This document shows, piece by piece, positions 49,329 to 55,879 of a DNA stretch of 55,879 bases. Both the position numbers and the translations under genes were made by a program. The stretch is from a bacterium. GTDB taxonomy: Bacteria; Planctomycetota; UBA1135; GCA-002686595. Each line of letters starts with the position of its first letter. The stretch's first letter is position 1. A model generated the notes under the pieces. It was not told where the DNA came from and made no database searches. It was given only the letters and a program-made list of their open reading frames with translations. The stretch lies in assembly GCA_024226735.1 (NCBI GenBank), contig JAAELL010000214.1:1-55879 (forward strand). The letters are read 5' to 3'.

Positions 49329-50888
49329 TCAGTCGCGCATCCCGAGCCGCTTCGCCAGGTGGTGGAGGTTGCTGCGGTGCAGCCCCAGGTCGCGCGCCGC
49401 CGCGGACCAGTTCCCCTTGTGCCGCTCGACCGCGGCGCGGATCGCCTTGCGCTGGAATCCGTCCGTGGCGTCGCGCAGCGACTTGTCCGCGATCGCTTCT
49501 TCGGGCGCACGATCCACATCGACGGTATCGGCGACGTCTCCTAGGTCGACGCGGCGCACGACGACCGGCTCGCCGGGGGCGGCGCGCGCCGAGGCGCGCA
49601 GGACCGAGCGTGAGATGACGTTCTCGAGCTCGCGCACGTTGCCCGGCCACGCGGCGGCTTCGAGCGCGCGGCGCACGTCGGGCGCGAGTCGGACCGGTCC
49701 GATGCCGAGCCGTCTGCGCGCCTCGTCGCAGAAGGCGCCGGCGAGTAGGACGATGTCGCTGCGCCGGTCGCGCAAGGGCGGCACGGCGACGCGGCAGACG
49801 TCGAGGCGGTGCAGGAGGTCCACGCGGAAGCGCCGGGCTTCGACCTCCGCCGTCAGGTCGCGGTTCGTCGCGGCGAGAACGCGCACGTCGACGTTCAGCG
49901 TGTGGTCGGCGCCGACGCGCTGGATTTCGCCCTCCTGCAGCGCCCGCAGGAGCTTGGGCTGCAGGCCCAGGGGGAGCTCGCCAACCTCGTCGAGGAACAG
50001 CGTCCCGCCGCCCGCGACCTCGAACTTGCCGGCGCGGTCCGCGTGGGCGCCGGTGAACGCGCCGCGGACGTGTCCGAACAGCTCGCTCTCCGCCACCGAC
50101 TCGGGCAGCGCGGCGCAGTTGACATAGATCAAGGGCGCGTCCGCGCGTGAAGACTCGGCGTGCAGTGTGCGCGTCACGAGCTCCTTGCCGACGCCCGTCT
50201 CGCCGGTGATGAGGACGGGGAAGTCCGAGCGCGCGACGAGCGCGATCTCTTCGAGTAGACGCTCCATCACCGGACTGCGCCCGATCAGCTGGCCGCCCCG
50301 GCGCTGGAGCACATCACGCGAGAGGTCGTTCGCCACCAGGCCCTGGTGATGGGCGTGCATCTCGAGCGACTCGATCAGATCGCTCGTGCGCATCGCCGCG
50401 CCGGCGAGCGCGCTCAAGGCAGCCAGGAAGCGATCCTCGTACGCATCGAACGCATGCGGCGCGCGGGCATCGGCGGTCAAGACGCCGACGAGCTCGTCCT
50501 CGACCCACAGCGGACACCCGAGGCAGGCGTGGATGCGGTGGAAGTCGTGCAGCTCGGCGAGCAAGCCGTCGAACGGATCGGGCAGCGGGCTGTCGGCGGG
50601 GAAGCGCGTCGGCTCGCGCGACGAACAGATCACGTCGAGCCGCGGATGCTCCCTGCGTGGATAGCGCCGGCCGAGCGCGTCGGGGGAGAGGCCAAACGCC
50701 TCGATCGGGACCAGGTCGTCGCCATCGGCGCGCAAGAGGACCGCGGCATCGCACGGCAGAACGTGCCGCACCGCTTCGATGAGTCGGCTCGATCGATCGG
50801 CGGCCGTGAGCGAGGCGTTGAGATCGAGGGCGATCGAGAGGAGGAGGTCGAAGGGGCCGGAGGCGGTGCCCATTGTTGTCGATGACAT
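49329..50888 (-). CDS. norR: NorR-like sigma-54-dependent activator
   Basis: NorR senses nitric oxide by a non-haem iron in its GAF domain and activates NO-detoxifying genes with sigma-54 RNA polymerase. The protein has 519 residues: GAF domain (about 10-170), AAA+ domain with Walker A GETGVGKE, the sigma-54 contact loop GAFTGA, Walker [13 protein letters not shown], and the end helix-turn-helix ([20 protein letters not shown]). The ATG at 50888 is preferred; an earlier ATG at 50939 would take in the palindrome of the control region. It is divergent from the RIC and qNOR genes, which have a sigma-54 promoter. This is the known norR/NO-target layout. Confidence 0.9.
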   Translation of the reverse strand: MSSTTMGTASGPFDLLLSIALDLNASLTAADRSSRLIEAVRHVLPCDAAVLLRADGDDLVPIEAFGLSPDALGRRYPRREHPRLDVICSSREPTRFPADSPLPDPFDGLLAELHDFHRIHACLGCPLWVEDELVGVLTADARAPHAFDAYEDRFLAALSALAGAAMRTSDLIESLEMHAHHQGLVANDLSRDVLQRRGGQLIGRSPVMERLLEEIALVARSDFPVLITGETGVGKELVTRTLHAESSRADAPLIYVNCAALPESVAESELFGHVRGAFTGAHADRAGKFEVAGGGTLFLDEVGELPLGLQPKLLRALQEGEIQRVGADHTLNVDVRVLAATNRDLTAEVEARRFRVDLLHRLDVCRVAVPPLRDRRSDIVLLAGAFCDEARRRLGIGPVRLAPDVRRALEAAAWPGNVRELENVISRSVLRASARAAPGEPVVVRRVDLGDVADTVDVDRAPEEAIADKSLRDATDGFQRKAIRAAVERHKGNWSAAARDLGLHRSNLHHLAKRLGMRD

Positions 50889-50922
50889 AACGGTGTTGTG
50901 GTTTCTACAGCATAGCGTCTGT

Positions 50923-50938
50923 TGTTGTATCGGCAACA
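50923..50938. promoter_or_regulatory. Candidate activator site upstream of the NO-defence operon
   Basis: TGTTG-N6-CAACA is a perfect inverted repeat 39 bases upstream of the sigma-54 promoter, in the 136-base divergent region. A shorter TGTC-GAT-GACA lies at 50877-50887 across the norR start. Position suits an enhancer site for the adjacent NorR-like activator, but the match to known NorR sites was not tested. Confidence 0.45.
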
Positions 50939-50976
50939 TCCGCTCTCAAGTGCCTGTTTCATAAGCACAAACGGCT

Positions 50977-50992
50977 TGGCACGCGGCTTGCC
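50977..50992 (+). promoter_or_regulatory. Sigma-54 promoter of the RIC-qNOR operon
   Basis: The sequence TGGCACG-CGGC-TTGCC fits the sigma-54 consensus TGGCACG-N4-TTGCW, with invariant GG and GC at the correct spacing (-24/-12). It lies 33 bases before the RIC start, downstream of the palindrome and facing the detoxification genes. Divergent placement beside a GAFTGA activator makes the call strong. Confidence 0.85.
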
Positions 50993-51024
50993 ATGGGAGG
51001 GGCAAACCCAACCAGGAGACCCCC

Positions 51025-51687
51025 ATGTCGATCGCCGAATCCACCCTCGCCCAGCTCGCGACCACCCGCCCGGGCGCCTCGCGCGTCTTCCACCGCCACG
51101 GACTCGACTTCTGCTGCGGCGGCGCCGTTTCCCTCGCCGACGCGAGCCGCGCCGCCGGCCTCGACCTCGAGGCGCTCGCCAGCGAGATCGAGGCGGAGGA
51201 CACGTCCGACGCCGAAGCGGTCCGCTGGGACACGCAGGCCGCGGGCGAGATCATCGAGCACATCCTCACGCGCTACCACGCGCCGTTGCGCGAGGAGCTT
51301 CCGCGTCTGCTCGCGATGGCGCGCAAGGTCGAGGAGGTGCATGGCGACAAGCCCACGTGCCCGACCGGGCTCGCGCAACACCTCGAGCACATGGCACAGG
51401 GGCTCGAGATGCACATGCAGAAGGAGGAGCAGGTGCTCTTCCCGCTCATCCAGGCCGGTCGCGGAGCGATGGCGAGCATGCCGATCCACGTGATGGAGCA
51501 GGAGCACAAGGATGCCGGCAACGACCTCGCGCGCCTGCGCGAGCTGACCGACGGCTACACGCCTCCCGCCGAGGCCTGCAACACCTGGCGCGCGCTCTTC
51601 CTCGGTCTCGCCGGACTGCAAGAAGAGCTGATGGAGCACATCCATCTCGAGAACAACGTCCTGTTCCCCAAGGCCCTCGCACGCTGA
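51025..51687 (+). CDS. Di-iron iron-sulfur cluster repair protein RIC (YtfE/ScdA)
   Basis: RIC proteins restore iron-sulfur clusters damaged by nitric oxide or oxidants. The protein has 220 residues. The N-terminal ScdA_N domain has FHRHGLDFCCGG with the conserved cysteine pair. The hemerythrin-like domain supplies the di-iron ligands: H in ILTRYHAPLREELP, H/E in MHMQKEEQVLFPL, H in VMEQEHKDAGNDL and the HxxxE of EHIHLENNVLFPKAL. An AGGAG ribosome site precedes the ATG. It is the first gene after the sigma-54 promoter and is 10 bases ahead of the NO reductase gene, so the pair is expressed together under NO. Confidence 0.95.
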   Translation: MSIAESTLAQLATTRPGASRVFHRHGLDFCCGGAVSLADASRAAGLDLEALASEIEAEDTSDAEAVRWDTQAAGEIIEHILTRYHAPLREELPRLLAMARKVEEVHGDKPTCPTGLAQHLEHMAQGLEMHMQKEEQVLFPLIQAGRGAMASMPIHVMEQEHKDAGNDLARLRELTDGYTPPAEACNTWRALFLGLAGLQEELMEHIHLENNVLFPKALAR

Positions 51688-51697
51688 GACGCAACCC

Positions 51698-53980
51698 ATG
51701 ATTCGCTACCACCGCCGTGCGTGGATCGCGCTGTTCCTCATTCTTGCCGGCACGTTCACCGTGCTCGGATTCCTGGGCCGCGAGATCTACAGGCAGGCCC
51801 CGCCGCTTCCCGCGCGCATCGTCACCGAGGGCGGCGAGCTGATCTGGACGCGCGATGACATCCTCACCGGTCAGGAGGTCTGGCAGAGCGCGGGCGGACA
51901 GCAGGTAGGCTCGATCTGGGGACACGGCGCGTACCAGGCCCCCGATTGGAGTGCGGACTGGCTGCACCGCGAGGCCGTTCTCTTGCGTGAGACGTGGAGT
52001 GTCGAGGAGCACGGCGTGGAGACGTCGGAGCTCCCGGTGGGGGCGGTCGCCGCGCTCGAGGCGCGCGTCGCAAGCGAGCTACGCACCAACCGCTTCGACG
52101 CGGCGAGCGATACGCTCGTCGTGTCCGAGGACCGCGCGCGCGCGATGCGTGCCGTCGCGGCACACTACGACGGCTTGTTCGGCGGGGCGCCCGCGCTCTC
52201 GGGCTTGCGCGAGGACTACGCGCTCGCCGAGGAGGCGATCCCGGACCCGGAGCGACGCGAGAAGCTGACGGCGTTCTTCTTCTGGACGTCGTGGGCGTCG
52301 ACGACCGAGCGCCCGGACGCCGCGGTCACCTACACGAACAACTGGCCGCACGAGCCGCTGGTCCAGAACCGTCCTAGCGCCGCCAACGTGGTCTGGTCGA
52401 TCGTCAGCGTCGTCCTGCTGCTCGCGGGAATCGGTGCGCTCGTGGCCTACGAGGCGTTCCAGCGCAAGGCGTCCGGTCCGGTCGAGCCGCCGGCGAGCGA
52501 TCCGCTGCGGCGCATCGCGCCGACGCCCTCGATGCGCGCGGTCGGCAAGTACTGCGCCGTCGTTGTCGGACTGTTCGTCGTGCAGGTGCTGCTGGGCGCC
52601 GTCACGGCGCACTACACCGTCGAGGGCCGGGCCTTCTTCGGGTTCCCGCTCGGCGAGTGGTTACCGTACGCGGTGACGCGCACCTGGCACATCCAGACGG
52701 GCATGTTCTGGATCGCGACCGCGTTCCTCTCGCTCGGCCTCTTCCTCGCGCCCCTGATCGGGGGCGCGGAGCCGCGGTTCCAGAAGCTCGGAGTCAACGT
52801 CCTCTTCGGGGCGCTGCTCCTCGTCGTGGTCGGCTCGCTGGCCGGCGAATACCTCTCGATAAGTCAGGAGCTGGAGCTCGGCACCTCGTTCTGGTTCGGT
52901 CACCAGGGCTACGAGTACGTCGACCTCGGTCGCGCGTGGCAGATCGCTCTGTTCGGCGGCCTCGTCCTGTGGCTCGTCCTCGTCCTGCGCGGCGTCTGGC
53001 CGGCGCTGGTGAAGCGTACCTCCGAGCGTTCGCTGCTGGGCTTGTTCGTCGGCTCGGCCGTCGCGATCGGCCTGTTCTACGGCGCGGGGTTCTTCTACGG
53101 CCCGCGCACGCACCTCTCGGTCGCCGAGTACTGGCGCTGGTGGGTCGTGCACCTCTGGGTCGAGGGCTTCTTCGAAGTCTTCGCGACGGCCGCGACCGCG
53201 TTCCTGTTCGCGCGTCTGGGCCTCGTGCGCACCGAGAGCGCGACGCGCAACGTGTTGTTCTCGACCGCGATCTTCCTCGTCGGCGGCATTCCGGGAACCC
53301 TGCACCACCTCTACTTCAGCGGGACGCCGGTCGCGGTGATGGCGGTGGGGGCGACGTTCTCCGCGCTCGAGGTCGTGCCGCTGGTGCTCCTGGGGCTCGA
53401 GGCGGCGCAGACGCTGCGCATGGGGCGCCTCGCGCCGTGGGTCGAGCGCTACCGCTGGCCGATTCGTTTCTTCGTCGGCGTCGCGTTCTGGAATCTGGTC
53501 GGGGCCGGCCTGTTCGGCTTCCTGATCAATCCGCCGATCGCCCTCTACTACATGCAGGGCCTCAACACGACGCCGGTGCACGCGCACACCGCGCTGTTCG
53601 GAGTCTACGGGCTCCTGTCGCTCGGCCTGTTGCTCGTGATCATGCGTCAGCTCAAGCGCGAGGTCGCGTGGAAGGACGCGGCACTCGGCTACGCCTTCTG
53701 GGCGATGAACATCGGGCTCGGGCTGATGGTCGCGCTGAGCCTCTTGCCGATCGGCATCCTGCAAACGATCGCCAGCGTCGAGCACGGCACCTGGTACGCG
53801 CGCTCGGCGGAGTTCCTCCAGCAGCCGCTGCTCGAGAGGCTGCGCTGGTGGCGCATCGTCGGCGATACGGTGTTCCTGTCCGGAGTCTTCATGTTCGCCT
53901 GGTTCGTGCTGGGGCTGTGGGCGGGATGGTCGGTCGAGCGCGAAGCACAGGAGCTCGAGCCGGCTCCGGCGATGACCTGA
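51698..53980 (+). CDS. norZ: Quinol-dependent nitric oxide reductase (qNOR)
   Basis: NorZ reduces two NO to N2O at a haem b3/non-haem iron centre, using quinol. The protein has 760 residues with about 14 spans. The first span is followed by the large periplasmic segment of single-subunit qNOR (DILTGQEVWQSAGGQQVGSI, HGAYQAPDWSADWLHRE) and a C-terminal haem-copper-oxidase core. Segments such as TRTWHIQTGMFWIATAF, FFYGPRTHLSVAEYWRWWVV, HLWVEGFFEVFAT, GTLHHLYFSG and HAHTALFGVYG carry the haem and iron histidines. No cytochrome c subunit adjoins. It forms an operon with RIC under the NorR-like activator. It detoxifies NO rather than supporting denitrification, as no other such genes are near. Confidence 0.95.
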   Translation: MIRYHRRAWIALFLILAGTFTVLGFLGREIYRQAPPLPARIVTEGGELIWTRDDILTGQEVWQSAGGQQVGSIWGHGAYQAPDWSADWLHREAVLLRETWSVEEHGVETSELPVGAVAALEARVASELRTNRFDAASDTLVVSEDRARAMRAVAAHYDGLFGGAPALSGLREDYALAEEAIPDPERREKLTAFFFWTSWASTTERPDAAVTYTNNWPHEPLVQNRPSAANVVWSIVSVVLLLAGIGALVAYEAFQRKASGPVEPPASDPLRRIAPTPSMRAVGKYCAVVVGLFVVQVLLGAVTAHYTVEGRAFFGFPLGEWLPYAVTRTWHIQTGMFWIATAFLSLGLFLAPLIGGAEPRFQKLGVNVLFGALLLVVVGSLAGEYLSISQELELGTSFWFGHQGYEYVDLGRAWQIALFGGLVLWLVLVLRGVWPALVKRTSERSLLGLFVGSAVAIGLFYGAGFFYGPRTHLSVAEYWRWWVVHLWVEGFFEVFATAATAFLFARLGLVRTESATRNVLFSTAIFLVGGIPGTLHHLYFSGTPVAVMAVGATFSALEVVPLVLLGLEAAQTLRMGRLAPWVERYRWPIRFFVGVAFWNLVGAGLFGFLINPPIALYYMQGLNTTPVHAHTALFGVYGLLSLGLLLVIMRQLKREVAWKDAALGYAFWAMNIGLGLMVALSLLPIGILQTIASVEHGTWYARSAEFLQQPLLERLRWWRIVGDTVFLSGVFMFAWFVLGLWAGWSVEREAQELEPAPAMT

Positions 53981-54013
53981 CGCGGGTCGGGTGATTTAGT
54001 AGACTCTTCGTCT

Positions 54014-55743
<1,730 letters not shown>

Positions 55744-55757
55744 GGCCCGTCCGAGAA

Positions 55758-55879
55758 TAAGTGTCAGGTTTCGGCGAGCCATCGTCGTTCCTGGCAAGGC
55801 GCGCCGCCGACGCGTATTCGCTGGATACTCGGAGAAGGCGCAACGTAGCCAGGGGCGGCGAGGGCCGGCGAAACGTGAC
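55758..55879. repeat. Imperfect long inverted repeat at the window end
   Basis: GTGTCAGGTTTCGGCGAGCC (from 55761) is matched at the right end by the complement of GGCCGGCGAAACGTGAC, with mismatches. Inner parts also pair (CGTCGTTCCTGGC with GCCAGGGGCGGCG; GTAT-TCGCTGG-ATAC at the tip). It contains the 22-base core shared with the repeat at 3193-3214. The right end may continue past the window. A non-autonomous mobile or REP-like element is likely. Confidence 0.65.

Overview
The window is about 56 kb of very GC-rich bacterial DNA. It most likely comes from a deep-branching planctomycete. Three things point there: several secreted proteins share a C-terminal module (Cys-Gly/Ser-Pro-Ala-x-Pro-Asn-Ser start, 'NFQCWFRD' near the end) that I associate with that group; an ECF sigma factor of the TIGR02999 type is present; and a cell-wall cluster keeps mur genes, ftsI and ftsW but has no ftsQ, ftsA or ftsZ where they usually sit. 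The lineage call is an inference from protein style, because there is no rRNA gene. No tRNA, CRISPR array, intact insertion sequence or prophage was seen.

Layout. 1-308: poly-G low-complexity sequence, probably a contig-end artefact. 0.3-5.6 kb (+): two overlapping GT4 glycosyltransferases, msrA, a HEAT-repeat lipoprotein and a zinc-ribbon protein. 5.8-18.3 kb (+): a tightly packed division and cell-wall cluster: mraZ, rsmH, an ftsL-like gene, a large class B PBP, murE, murF, mraY, ftsW, a LysM protein, a small secreted protein and murG. Genes overlap by GTGA, TTGA or ATGA at many joints, so translation is probably coupled. murD is missing from its usual place. 18.3-21.4 kb (-): an oppositely oriented block splits murG from murC. 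It holds a membrane SGNH hydrolase, a 5'-truncated sugar transferase directly abutting an ECF sigma gene, a 65-residue protein that seems to start at ATA, and a DUF2007 protein. 21.5-25.8 kb (+): murC, murB and a TGS-less thrS.

25.8-33.1 kb: secreted or anchored proteins of unknown role (beta-propeller with the module, a decayed module copy, a carboxypeptidase-regulatory-like protein, a long HEAT-repeat protein), then an array of palindromes and 32-bp tandem repeats. The (-) operon after it encodes an ECF sigma factor, a membrane anti-sigma-like protein and a secretin-N-domain-like exported protein. 34.3-40.7 kb (+): ada, a second SGNH protein, a lipoprotein Xaa-Pro aminopeptidase, a small membrane protein, and a transglutaminase/esterase fusion. 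40.7-48.8 kb (-): another module protein, decayed module pieces, an alpha/beta hydrolase, a tail-specific protease, an ATP-grasp ligase next to a zinc metallopeptidase, and lhgO. 48.8-54.0 kb: a macro-domain protein, then a nitric-oxide defence unit (norR-like activator divergent from an iron-sulfur repair protein and a quinol NO reductase, with a sigma-54 promoter between). 54.0-55.7 kb: a TPP riboswitch and thiC, followed by part of an imperfect inverted repeat.

Peptidoglycan precursor synthesis (MurC, B, E, F, MraY, MurG) and polymerisation (FtsW with the PBP) form one programme. NO detoxification forms a second, transcriptionally self-contained one. Thiamine synthesis is controlled by the riboswitch. 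The least explained parts are the ATP-grasp/metallopeptidase pair, the Cys/His insertion in the PBP, the sigma/anti-sigma/secretin-like operon and the palindromic repeat families.
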